Source: Rhabdornis inornatus (Eukaryota > Chordata > Aves > Passeriformes > Rhabdornithidae). Taken from it: a stretch of 64,000 nt of DNA. Both the position numbers and the translations under genes were made by a program. This document shows positions 1 through 12,487 of this stretch, in pieces. Location of the stretch: contig VWZS01004485.1 of the NCBI GenBank assembly GCA_013397075.1, positions 1,428,299-1,492,298 of the forward strand. The letters are read 5' to 3'. The notes beneath the pieces were generated by a model that did not search any database, was not told where the DNA came from, and saw only the letters and a list, made by a program, of their open reading frames with translations. Position 1 is the stretch's first letter. Each line of letters begins with the position of its first letter.

Positions 1-2440
1 ATGAAACTATTAAACAACCTAAACCCTATTTTCTTTTTGAATATATTTATCTATCTTTTTATTTTTTTAACACTACCTACAACATTCTTGCTGGTAGCCA
101 TTAATTACTCGGAAGTTTCATACCTTCCTTTGAGCTCGTATGTAGTTTTCCAGCCATTGTATTTTTAATTTCACATGCAGGATTTTAATACATTGTCTAC
201 TGCAGGCACAAATCACTTAAATGTGTTAGAAAGCAGATTGCTCAGTAATTGCCATTTTATTTACTATCCTGTGTAAGCAATTTAAATATGACTCAGTTTT
301 CAAACTTAGAAACAATGTAAAGAGATTTAGGAGAGAATGCAGTACAAGTGCAAACAGCAATAGGCAGTCATTATTTTCAATTCCATTAGTAGTAATGTTT
401 TCTTTAAAAAATTACTAGGACAACTTTGTGAACCAAACCACTTGTGACCCAGTGCATGCTGTTAAGATCTCAGTATCAACAGCCCTCACCTTGTTGTTTT
501 CCAGACCTAGAAATGCTAAAGGAGACAACATACAACATCCCTTGGAAGTGGTAAAAGAAGCTGAGAAATATGTTGTGCCCTTGTTTAGCCATTCTTGGTG
601 AAGCAATAAATACACTGAGAGATTTCAAAGGCAAAATCTCTCCTAAATACAAGAACGGGAGACTGCAGGTAGACTGTCAGAGGGAATCCACCCACAAGAC
701 TATGCAATACCCTCCAATTTCTTCACAGAAGTTAAAACGTTACTCTAAGAGGCAGAGCAATAACATCAGTGGTGAACACTGACTCAAAAGACTCAAAAGA
801 CAGCATAGTATCACACCTGGACCTTTTTTCACAAAAAAGAGAAGTATCAACCATTTGGTTACTGTGTTTGGACCCAGATCTGGACAGCTTAAAGCCTTCC
901 TGTGCCAAGCCTTTCCTACTGAGTGTATTGGCACTGCCAAAGAGAGAATATTAAACATAATTGTATTTTTATATTTAAATATATTTGATACCATATACAG
1001 TATACTTATAAAATTTTTATATGTATTATAATATATAGTATTAGTAAGCACACTAGCAGGCACATTGACTTTAAGTTACCTGAATCTGGGTGGAAGGGAG
1101 TATAAAAAAATATATGAAATACTTATCTCTATTTATCATTGTTTACTTTCTCAGCACCCTCAGATTTTCCCATGCCTCTCTATGGCACCTGCAGACTTAT
1201 TTTGAAACATCACAAAAAAATCTCTGACAGAAGCATATCTAGAAATGCAATGCAACTTACACATTTCCTGATGGGGGGTAATCTGCATTCCTTTTTCAGA
1301 AGGGCACATTTATCAGAATTGATTTCTCTCCCTAACTTCTCCTAAAATGATTATATTTCTGACAGTCAACTTAAAGTGTTGGCATTTGGAAAATAGTTCT
1401 GCTGTGCTCCTACACTTCTACTCCGCTCTAAAGGCCAAGAAATGAAGCATCTCATGGTGCCCTGTTTACAGGACATCCTAGGAAAAGTGACCACAATTCA
1501 AGTAGCAGAAAGTGTCGATATGAGATATCCCAACTTTATAACTCATAAGGTAACACAAAAGCACTTTAAAATGGAAATTATTTGGACTTTTTCTGAATTC
1601 CTATGGTTTTGAAGCGAGATGTTTCATTTGGCAGACGAAAATTTCTATGGGAACCAGACAGCTTTGTGAAAAAGTACATTTAGTAAAACTCCCTAAGTTT
1701 CCATTATGAAAGGATTCAAGCAGAAAACAGATGAACACGCTTCTAATTTCCTTGAAAATAGGTTGGAGGTGAAGGCCCAGATCCAGCCAGGCCTGCCCCT
1801 ACTCACATGCTGGACTGAGTTCCTTTATTCTAGAAACAATGATGCTTCATTCCCAGTATATTAAACTCATCTCATATAGTCACTTATTAGACATAATGGA
1901 TGCAATTTTACCTGAAATAAAATATTTTTGGGGAACACACAGACAAGACATAATATGGCAGTTACTGCACTCAAGATAGTCAGCATTTTCCTTTGCAGCA
2001 GTTATTTCCATCATGCTGCAGATATTTCTCCTCTTCTGGGTTACTTTATGACAATCCTAAATGTATAAAGTTTTTGAGGAATGGCATTAATTTAAGAATT
2101 CTTTATTCCAATGCAGGTTGACTCCTAACATTGAAACTTCTGTCCAATAACTAACACTTACCACTTATATTGCTCTCTCTTTACTTTCAAAACATTAATT
2201 ACTGTCTTACTTTTCTGATTCTTAAAGGTGGCTGAGCTGTTTAACTAAAGAATAAGGAGAGAATTATGCAAATTCAAGGACAGAGTTAGAACCCACTGCC
2301 TGTAAGAACCTCTGCTGTCCCTGTGGGCCTGTTTGCTTTTGAATTTTTGCAACCACAGACTGCAGAATTTTACATCGTTGCTGAATCCAAACAAGAATGA
2401 TAAAATGAACTATTTCCTGGTACTGAATATTGAGTAGGAC

Positions 2441-2700
2441 TAGAATCAGAGAATGTTCTGGGTTGGAAGGGACCTTAAAGATTTTCTGGTTCCAGCCCTC
2501 CTGCTACGGGCAGGGACACATTTCATTAGAACAGGCTGCTCAAAGCCCCATCCAGCCTGGCCTTGAACACTTCCAGGGATGAAGTACCTACATCTTCTCT
2601 TGGAAACCTGTGCCAGTGCCTCACCAACCAATGAGTACAGATTTTTTCCCTATCATCTAATCTAAACCTTTTTCAGTTTGAAAAGCAACTAGCAACCCAT
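2441..2700 (-). mobile_element. CR1 LINE fragment, 3' end, minus orientation
   Basis: It starts with the reversed CR1 3' end (AGAATCAGAGAATGTTCTGG, then GTTGGAAGGGACC) and continues through the typical block around CCAGCCTGGCCTTGAACACTT and CAGTGCCTCACC to a TTTCAGTTTGAAAA tail-ward match. It is a 5'-truncated, diverged copy lying in the same direction as DLG2. The 61-aa open frame inside it is not a gene. Confidence 0.9.
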
Positions 2701-3050
2701 CAAAAAGAAGATACTTACCTTACATTGAGTAGTCTTCCTTTATAAAGAGAATGAATTTCTAAGATAGATGCAAATTTCAGATCGTTTTTCAGAGATGCAT
2801 GGCATATAATTGCAGAAAAGAAAAATAATGCAGGTACATTACTCTTGGGACACAAGCTAGACTGGTTGTGTATTACCCTCCAAGCCATGTAGGCAGATCA
2901 TTCTGATTCAGACATTGCTTTGATAACTTATATCAGAGACTGCTTTAATGGTCAAGGAGGTGGGAATCACCACACAAAATTTTGCACAAATACACACCTA
3001 CACGTGTAACACAAAGTGAGGTGTAAAAGAGAAACACTAGAAAGTATGGA

Positions 3051-3085
3051 CACACACACACACACACACACATACACACACACAT
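3051..3085. repeat. (CA)n microsatellite
   Basis: An uninterrupted CA run of 22 bp (3051-3072) is followed by an imperfect TACACACACACAT extension. Confidence 0.97.
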
Positions 3086-5803
3086 AAAAAACCCTCTTAT
3101 AATTGCCACTGAAGTACCCAGCTGTACAAAAAACTTGTAGCATTCACTTCACAAAAGAAATGACAGAACACCAAAGTATGAGGGTTTTCCACCTCTCTCC
3201 CCTGTCCCCATGACACACTCTCTCCCTGTTGCCAAATGTCTGTATCTGCAATCCAGCAAAACCCCCACCACTCTGAGTCTCCCTAAGATGAAAAATTCTT
3301 GTCTAGGAAGCATATGCATTAAACTGAAACTAAAGTAATCTGACTCATAACATGCGTGTTACACATCTCTTTGTGTGTTTAGGCACCAAACGGCACTGAA
3401 GCAACAATTAAACTCAGTATTCAGAAATTTTGTTCAAAGGTTGCAAAACCTGAATTTTCTGCATAATTCTCAGCTGTAAACCATTTTAAAGCAAATGTGC
3501 TTATTAAAAGAAGTGCTAAAAATTATTGTAAGTCCTGAAAGTAATTATTGCTTGAGTTAGTCTCACATGTTTCCCTTGAAAACTGCAAAGGGAATTAGAA
3601 TGTCACAAGAAAGTCCTTCAAGATGTCTGATAACAAACTTTACTGAAGGGTGACTTATGCCAGACTTCTATGTCCATGTTTAAGCTACAAAATATAATTA
3701 AACTGATTTTTATGAGAATTGATCAGTCACATAATTCATATCAGGATATTTAATTACAGAGCTTAATTTAAGTGCCTGGCTTAGAAAACAGTGATTATAA
3801 TATTGTTGAAACTATCTTCCATCCTGAAACCAGGGAATAAAATTGCTTTCTGTTCAAGATACTAGAGTTCCTAAAAGAAGATGGATTCTCAGGTTAAAAT
3901 ATATGGAAATTTTAACTTTATAGATAAATGAAGTTGTATATTTAAACACTTCTTCACACTGAACTTTAGTTAGCATTTAATTTAAAAAAATTCCATTGAC
4001 TTCAGCATTCACTTAAATTTCTAATTCAGCCATTATGCAGTAACCCATATAGGTGAGAGAGGGTAAAATCAAAGATGATATGTATCTTCAGGGCATTTTT
4101 CTGCCATGAAAAGGTTTTCCTACTCAAAATTTATATTGAAAAGAGGGTTTTTTTCTGAAGCTGACATGACATATGGCATTATTTCAGTGACTCGGCAGTT
4201 AATTTAGTATTTTCAATAAGTCTATAATGAACTATTGAGATTGACAATGAAGTCTAAATCTGATTCTTATTTCTCTTGTCAGCTGCCATCTTAACGGTCA
4301 TGAAAAGGCAAGCAATGTAAGAAAGAGTGATGCAGATCAAGAAAAAGGGGGAATTAATTGTAGAAGTAGCTTGGTAACAAAGATTATCAGAGGCACTGAG
4401 TTGACTTGCTGAGAAATAGTTTTATCCCAGGCACAGATAAGTGTGTGCTCTGAAGCTGTTTTGGTTATTACCCTTCACAAGCACCTACCATCTAAGAATG
4501 TGCAGAATACGACAGCTCTGATGAGTTCTCTTGCAGATATCCTTTGCAGCTCTTAAAATCTGGCCCTGTGGATCCCAGATTCCAGTTTCCAATGGCTGCA
4601 TGTGTGTTTATGTCTGTGTGTGAGTCTGCATAGAAGTCTACTCAAGGGAATTTCTGTTGTTTATAATGTCATGGTCACCTAAACATCAAATGCACCTCAA
4701 ATCAGCATTTTTATTTTCACTAAAGATCCCAGATATTACCACTCTCAGCAGGCAGAGATCAGAGCTAGGAAGGCACATGGAGCAGGGTAACTACTCACTG
4801 TTGTAAGTGAAATCCTTAGAAGTGCTGTGTGTGCAAGTGCAGCAAATAGGAGTAGATCTGAACAGATTTTCCCTCTACCTCTTTGTCCCTCTCTATTTTA
4901 AAGTGCACACTTTATGTTTCATTTCTCACACTCTACTGTCATTCTTGCCCACAGAGAAAAAATTCAAATTAACCAAACAATTATCTAGAACTTATTATCT
5001 TGCAATTTCCTATCTTGTCTTGAAACTCTTTAATTTTGTTACTTTTCTACTGGAATCACAACTTTAAGTTTTCTGTGATTTTCCCCATTTTTCTCTCCCT
5101 CCACCAAAATAATGACTTCGCTAACTTGCCTCAAGAATTATTCCTGAGAGAAACTCTTGGCTAGCAATAAACCAAAGGCAGAGACCTCAATGAATTTCTT
5201 TCTGGCTTCATTAGTGGTTCACCTGTTGAGCTGGGGAAAGCAGTTTGATGTCTACATAGCACTTTCCAGCAGCTGCTTTGCAGGGACACCAGAAGAGGCC
5301 TATTCATCTTGCCTTAGCTTTGTCCATCCAGGTTAAGTTACTAATTGATATTCCCTCTACAGCTCACCTCTACAGGTGAGACAAGACTCACCTCATTAAC
5401 AAAGGCTGAATGACCCCAGAGAGAATTTTATCTTGACTGAGAGACCTCAGGCAATGGCCTCATTCAAAGAAAACATTACTCTTTTCTTGTTTGTCTTTGC
5501 CTAGTTCTGTATGATAATTAAAAGAAGATCCTCTTATGTGTCAAGAAATATAAACTTTAAAAATACAAATCATGAGAGACTGTCCCTAACACTTACTGAG
5601 AATTTAGTGCTTATAGCAGCCACAGCACTGGGCCAAGAAAATCCCTGATACGTTGTTGTCTCCTCTGGTATTTATCAATGCCAGCATAACAGTTGTCACT
5701 TTATATCAGACTTGCTATCTTTCCTCAGCATGAGATCTTCAGAAGCAGGCGATAATCTCTGCATCATTTGGGAAAACTTCATCTCTTTGTATCATACAAT
5801 CAG

Positions 5804-5995
5804 TCACAGAATCACAGAATGGTTTTGGTTGGAAGGGACCTTAAAGATCATCCAGTTCCAACCCCCCTTCCATGGGCAGGGACATATTTTCATGAGACCA
5901 TGATGCCCCAAGCCCCATCTAACCTGGCCTCGAACACTTCCAGGGATGGGGCATCCAGAAAGTCTCTAAGCAGCCTGTGCCAGTGCCTCACCTCT
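5804..5995 (-). mobile_element. CR1 LINE fragment, minus orientation
   Basis: CACAGAATCACAGAATGG followed by TTGGAAGGGACCTTAAAGAT is the reverse of a canonical CR1 3' end. It extends through a TCCATGGGCAGGGACA-type block and ends near CAGTGCCTCACC. It is less diverged than the copy at 2441. Two overlapping open frames here are CR1 artefacts. Confidence 0.92.
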
Positions 5996-7179
5996 TTATC
6001 TCTTGCTGGTGTTTTGCAAGCAGAAAAAGTGACACCAGAAACTCTCCAATTTGTCTCCTCCTAACTAAAACTGACACAAATGCACCTTGAACTTGCAGGA
6101 TAGATTCAAAAGCAAAACTACTTAATTTTTTTTCTTTTCAACAGATTCAAGAGAAGCTCTGCAGGAAACACCAGGAGAATATAGTTTTAATTTCAAACTG
6201 AAATACTTTACTTGCTCAATATTTTTACATATATTACTGCAAGGAAAGATTAAATTTTAGTATTCATATTTTCTAGGGACATAAGCTGAACACACAAAGA
6301 TTGCACAGAACCTATATTTTATTATTATTTGAAGCACATGAGCATTGGTAATATTGACTACATTGTGGAATGTCAGCCAGTTAATGAAGTACTTTGTATT
6401 TTCAGTCATGTCTCTACAAGAAGTAATTCACCCGCAGGCAGAAGAAAAACAGGTTTCTAGTGAGTTTTTGAATTCTAATATACTAAAATGTGTTAAACTG
6501 TTTGGATAAAAGAGTATTTTTGTGAAAAGTCCTCAGCATCTTTAATTGCCCAATCACCCAGCGCCAGCTATGAGTTACATAACAGCCTCTAAAGCTGAAT
6601 TTTTTTAGTTACTAGGAAGACTGGGAGAGGCAGTGGCAATAGGATAGGACAGACTTATATTAACTGTAAGAAAACAAGGAAAAAAAATCTGACATTGAAG
6701 GTAACTAAAAAGCAAAACAACAGAGAAACAATCCATGTCTTTGCAAAGTGCAAACATCAATAAGAAGGAAAAGAGAACACATTTTAAAGTAAATAGATAG
6801 CAATAAATAGGAGCTTCTCAGGCCATATGATATATGAAAGGATTTCACTGCTAAAGAATTAAAATAGAAAAAAATGTTGGTAAGACTTATTGCTTAAAAA
6901 GCAAAAATTGAAAGTAAACACAAAACATCTTTGGCATGAAATGCATTTTTTTCCAGATGAACATCACAATAAAAAATTGAAAGAAGAAAGAGATTGAGAA
7001 AAGAAACACTGGAATGGGTTCAGAAATAATGTCAACCTTATTCTGGTTCTATAGTGAATTATCCTTGAGCACCCCTCTGCTCACTCAGCAGCACATCCCC
7101 TTCTAAAAGGCCAGGACATATCCATACATGTCCTTGCCATGGAAAGAAGGTCTTGTTTTCTGAAAAAGCTGTCAGGTAA

Positions 7180-7472
7180 GGGCAAAACCAGAGTTTCAGT
7201 GAACTCCAAGACAGGGTAGAAAATCTGGAACAATCTGTAGCCCATATTTATCAGTTAAATGAGCAGCTGCAAATGTTAGTCCTGTTGCAAAAAGAAAACC
7301 AACTCTTTATTTGCATTCTCAACCAGGCTTATTAACGACTACCTTAACAAAAGAGCAAAAAGTAGAAAATACTGAACTTGAATTACTAAACTGTCAAATG
7401 AAAGTAATTAATAATCTCCAGAATGAGGAATTAGCAGATACACTTTTTCCATGTGTCCATTTCTCACAATAA
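7180..7472 (+). pseudogene. Decayed coiled-coil coding fragment, possible processed pseudogene
   Basis: From 7180 to 7332 one frame reads ELQDRVENLEQSVAHIYQ and on through LNEQLQML. The spacing of L, V, L, V, I, N, L, V follows an exact 4-3 heptad pattern for about 27 residues. It then hits a TAA at 7333-7335. Shifting by one base gives a second frame from 7326 to about 7470 that continues with Glu/Lys/Leu-rich sequence (TKEQKVENTELELLNCQ, then MKVINNLQNEEL). A frameshift near 7326-7335 would join them. Further broken pieces of similar character lie at 7740-7850 (EKAQESVRKIQQIH), and a run of 13 A ends the region at 7920-7932, as in a retroposed mRNA copy. I cannot name the parent gene. A-rich DNA naturally encodes Lys/Glu/Asn, so chance is possible, though the heptad regularity argues against it. 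Confidence 0.4.
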
Positions 7473-7919
7473 ATACAACTAAGCACACAAGACGACTACT
7501 AATGTAGCTTAAAAGACTGCAGAAAAAAACTTCCAACCACATAACTTCATGTTTTCACATTTAAAATGAAAAGACGAAAATCTGGGTTTTAAAAGGAAAT
7601 CATACTTTCCCTGCACAACACTGACAACTGCGTATTCTTCAATGAAGAATGTATTACTCAAGGAAATTTAAAGCCTGTTGATAGAAACAAGAGTTAAATA
7701 TGGCTGAATTAAAAACAAAGTACTTAAAATGAAACATTCATGAAAATGGGAATTGAGAAAGCTCAGGAGTCTGTAAGGAAAATACAGCAAATACACTCTA
7801 GCAGAAAAGGATGACTACATTAAACACAAGTGAATCTACAGAAAAACATTAAGAAAATATATCCATAACTTGTTTCATGCATAGATGCATAGTGAGTGCT
7901 GACTATTTTAGACAAAGAC

Positions 7920-7932
7920 AAAAAAAAAAAAA
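7920..7932 (+). repeat. A13 run, possible poly(A) tail of the pseudogene
   Basis: Thirteen A followed by GG and seven more A. It lies about 450 bp downstream of the coiled-coil fragment on the same strand. It could equally be a simple A-rich repeat. Confidence 0.5.
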
Positions 7933-8837
7933 GGAAAAAAATGTTTTTATAAAATATTCAATGTTGTACTGGTTTCACTATATAACTCTAGTAGGAAAGT
8001 GATATTTAAATTTAACAGAGGAATTAAAATGTAACCTTTTGTGTCTTACGGGAAGCCTATTAAGGCTTGACTATACAAGAACATTTGTAATCCCTGGTGC
8101 TTCAGCTGTGGCATCTGATGAGGCCCAGAAATATCTGTCAGTACTGGGGCAATGTCCATGAACACAAAGTCACTCAGGGACTAGAGTTAATTTGCAGTAG
8201 AGTGGAAGCTGTGGCGAAGACAGCTCAGGCAAACAGAAAGGAAATGCTGCGAGATGAGAAAGTAATTTGAAAGTTAATCAGGAAGATTTTTTTTAAACCA
8301 TCCTTCCCATTTTAAATATGCTTTATGAGGGTTTTTACTTGAAGTAAAGATACTGTGAAACTTGCAATGAAATGATAAACTTAAAGGCTTTTCTCCAACA
8401 ATATAAAAATAAAAGCAGTATATTCTAAATAATATACAGCAAATAGAGACACAAAAGCTAAACTTAATGCAAAGGTCTTGCATAGCCAGACAAGTGGGTA
8501 CTATATTGGCACTTGTGCATTCATCCAAAGGGTACCAATATTGTATTTATTAGCTCAAAAAGAAAGGCATAAAATACCAATCTCAATGTTTAACCTTGTA
8601 CACTAACTGCTGACATAGCCTGGAGCACTCAAGGATTAGTTTTGAACACAACAAATACCATTTGGTGCACTACACAATTTGTGTATTGCAGCCACACAGC
8701 CCTGTTAATCATCTTCACTAACACAGAGATCTCTGCAACAAAGAGGCAATTTCTTGCTTAGTGAACTCTGGTGCTTTTGTTGAAGCAAAACATGTTAAAA
8801 GTACAAGAAGGGAGAACTAGTTTTGACAGCATCATCT

Positions 8838-8975
8838 GTCATGCCATCCCTGGAAACATTCAAGGCCAGATTGGATGGGGCTCTAAGCAACTGATCTAGT
8901 TGAAGATCATGAAGATCCCTGATCATGGGTGGAGATTTAAAGGTCCCTTCCAACTGAAATTGTTCTATGACCTGG
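8838..8975 (+). mobile_element. CR1 LINE fragment, plus orientation
   Basis: CATCCCTGGAAACATTCAAG, GGCCAGATTGGATGGGGCTC and AAAGGTCCCTTCCAACT form the usual CR1 3' terminal region, ending near TTGTTCTATGACC. It is short, diverged and contains small insertions, and is antisense to DLG2. Confidence 0.88.
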
Positions 8976-10919
8976 CTAACCTCTCTTCAACGGGTACTTC
9001 AAGGACAAGTAAGGGAGGCACAGGCCTGCCATTTAATCAGCTAGAGAAAATGATTTACTGTTCTTCAACACAGTAAAAATAACTCTATGGGTAAGTAAGA
9101 AAACAGTAGAGTTGGAGATGCCACTGTAAAAAGACAAGGAAAAAGGCAGCCTTTAATATTGCTATTTGAAAGAGTCTCTTGCGTAGGAGAACTCTGGTGC
9201 ACTATCAACAATTATCAATAAATTGGGATTTGAAATAAAGTTCCTCTAGTTTTGGAACAATGCTTTTTCTCTTGTGGTGTCAAGTAAAAAAAAAAGGTTC
9301 AAATACAAGGGGAAAAATATATTATCATAATGCTGAGCTTTGTCATTTATATTTCTCATTCTTTCTCAATTTTCCTAACTTAAAAAAATGGACCAAGCTT
9401 CTCAACAAAATTCACTCACTGAACTTCAGGAGGACAACCTATAAAACATACCTCTAAACTTTTCTTTCACTTTTATTCATCTTCAAAGTGGTAGTATTTT
9501 CTGCCTGAGGACAAGGAGAGGATTTTTCACTCCCCTAGTGAGTAGGACAGTATTCAGGGCAAGTATCACTATGTGCTTGTCCTGGTCTTTCTCCTCTCTC
9601 TAATCTGCTGGCCACTGTTGGAAACTGGATACTCAGCAAATGGGCCTTGGTCAGATGCAGCTTGGCCATTCCAAGATTATGTTCTGTTCTTTAATGCACA
9701 TGCATGAAACGTAACTGTAATATCTTGCATCCTTTGGCAATTGGATACAGTGGTTTCCAGATGAAAGCCAACTGCTGCTATGCAACTTTATCCAAGTAAT
9801 TAAGCTACATTCCTTTTTAACAGCTGGGGAAAGGGAGCTTTAATACGCCTAGCCACATTTCAAAGTACAGAAGTAACCTAGACAAAGATGAATAAATACA
9901 ATTATTTCCTTTTTCTTTCATATTTTTTATCTACCTAATTCCCACAGCAGCTGGAAAGGTTAAATGTCTGAATCAGGAATCTCTGTGACTTTATACCAAA
10001 AGGGTAGACAAGTGTTTGTACTCTGAGGCAGGAACAGGGAATAAAAAAGGGGTAAGTGCTAAAAAATATCCATCACTTCAGAGACCTTCAGAAATGACTC
10101 CTGGATTTTTTCATCTGATATTTTCAAAAAAGCAGATCTCAGCATCTGCAGCTCAGGCAAATGTGTAAGACAAGGGGTATTTTTTCATACAACGTGGGAC
10201 TGCTTATAAAAGTTAGGTCTATTCTAATGTACTCTGGAACCTCCCAGAATTACGAGCAAAAGAATGAAAAAGTAAATTTAGCATTAGAGTTTCCAGGAGT
10301 TGCTTAGGTGCAGCTCTTCAGAAATTCCCTTAGCTATTGCCTGCAAAGACAGACAGTGCCTCTCACAGTGTCTCTCCCTCTCACACTCTTTCTGTATCTA
10401 CTCACCTCACAACAGGCACCGAGCAGCAGCTCATTCAGAAAGAGATAAAGCACAAATTCTTTCCCTACAATAACTTTTAACCTCCTCAGTGTCAGCTGTT
10501 CTAATCAAACTGTAATCAATGAATGTTTTCCCTGTATGCAAGCTGTTAAGGGAGCTGGTTAATTGGCTTGCTTGAAAGATTGAAAGTACATGAAACTTCC
10601 GATTGGTTTAACACTTTTCCAGGGACTGTTGTGAGGCAATAGCTGCAGAGGTACTGCAATGCAGCACAGCTCAGCTTGCAGACCACTGACACAGAATATT
10701 TTGCAAAAATCTTAAGGCTACACTTCACCTTTTCACACTGCTGTGGGGGAAAGGAACATGAGCTTTTGAGACTAAAATGTGCAATAAAGCTTTTTAGCAG
10801 CTTTATTATGAGACAAGTACTCTGTCTGTCCCCATTCCCAAGCTGTGTCTTTCAGGACAAATTGTCACTATTTCAACCAAAGCTCCCTTTTCTTTAAAAA
10901 CGTATTTTAACATAAATGA

Positions 10920-10930
10920 TTTTTTTTTTT
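10920..10930. repeat. T11 homopolymer
   Basis: Eleven consecutive T on the plus strand in AT-rich intron. No retroposed element is recognisable next to it. Confidence 0.9.
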
Positions 10931-12456
10931 ACTTAACTCCTTCCATACCGGGCTGTACTTGCAACTTTTGCCATTAAACAGCAAAATGTCCTGAAGAAAA
11001 ACCTGAAAGTGTAAAATGTGTTTCCCTATGTGGTATATTTTCATTTTAATTTCTACTTAATTGTTTAATAGAGACACACTGTTCCATCCTAAGATTATTT
11101 TCCAGGCTCAGGTTTTTATTTTGCATTTACTTCACATCTGTGTAATATCTTAAAAGAGATCGGAGAGCTCTTAAGCTGTGGGGAAAGTTGAAATTCTTCT
11201 GATTATTAAAAACTGGAGTGCAAAGCTAAATATAAGTATTGGTTTGTCTTCCAATTTTGTTCTAAGTAGCTTCTGGTCCTTAAATTATCTTTAATTTCCT
11301 ATCAACCACATGCAGAAGATGTGAGTTTCACAAGAATATAAAGGTTGTCTTTCTGAAGCCTGCAGGGACTAGTTAGTGTAGACTGAATACATCAACAAAC
11401 CTCCACACGAACTGCATCCACAATGATTATTAAAAGATCATGATGCTTAACATTAATTGCACTCCATTTACAAAATACATGCATACATAACATCCAGTAC
11501 GCAAGCTATTTTCAGTTTTTAAAATAAAAGGTATCACTCAAAAAGCCCAGAGTTATGGGCTGTTCCTAAATATGTACTTCTATTGCTGAGCTCTGATTTT
11601 TTAAATTTCTGTGATTTGTTTGCCTCTTGCTCTTAATAATTTATCCATAATTTTGTTCACAGAATTTACATTTCTGTTTGGATTTTCATAATACTTTCCC
11701 TTGTCTCTTTCTCAGAGAGAAGAGGGAATTAAAGGTGGTGAGTGTAAATGAGGAAAAAAGGGATTGAAGAGCAGAAGAACTGAGGAATTGGTTCTCCAAT
11801 TGGTTCTCCTTTTATTTCCATTAAACAACTTTGCATGAAATCACTGTTTGTTTCTTCTATTCACCGTATCTGTGCTCTTCTAAGCATTTTCACCAAGACT
11901 GCTTTCATCTGAGGGATGAGCAGTGTGCTTCAGATGAGCACCATCACCAACCACAGATCTGACAGCATTCAAAAAAATGTTGTGATACTATTCTGTTTTG
12001 TCCGAGCTCATCTCTGCACTTGTGCATTCCAAACAGGATGACAAAAAAAAGCACCACAATATTGATGGGAAAAGCTATTCAAATTGATTGCAAGCACTAG
12101 GGTTTTGGATTTTTTTTGCTAGGACTTACCATTCTTACGAGATTTGTTGCCAAGTCTCTACACATAAATGCAAAGGAAGTTCATATGGGATTCTCTTTGA
12201 AACAAGGAAAGGGACATTTCAACTTTGAAAGCTGTTTCTATAGTATTCACCCAATTTTCTTCCCACAGCATAGCATACTATTGATTTTTTTTTAGAAAAT
12301 ACCAAGATAAGCATACTGGAAGCTTTCCTGTAATGCACAAAAGTAAGCTTTTTCTACTCACAATTTTAATTGCTAATCATCAGCTTACTTACAATATTGA
12401 CTGGTACCTCTATGATCATCACTCAATACCTGAAATAGCAATAGCTAAAGCGTTCA

Positions 12457-12487
12457 TTCTTTCTTTCTTTTTTTTTTTTTTTTTTTT
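12457..12487. repeat. Poly-T / (TTTC)n tract
   Basis: ATTCTTTCTTTC leads into 20 consecutive T (12468-12487). Seen from the minus strand this is an A20 run, but no retroposed element is recognisable upstream of it on that strand. Confidence 0.9.

Noticed and set aside
8834..8850. CATCATCTGTCATGCC as a possible piece of the missing DLG2 exon (REQMMNH region in reverse).
   Set aside because: The match is limited to a few codons, the flanking codons do not fit, and it overlaps the start of a CR1 fragment.
12468..12487. T20 run as a possible minus-strand poly(A) tail of a retroposed sequence.
   Set aside because: The adjoining 500 bp shows no recognisable gene fragment, SINE or target duplication.
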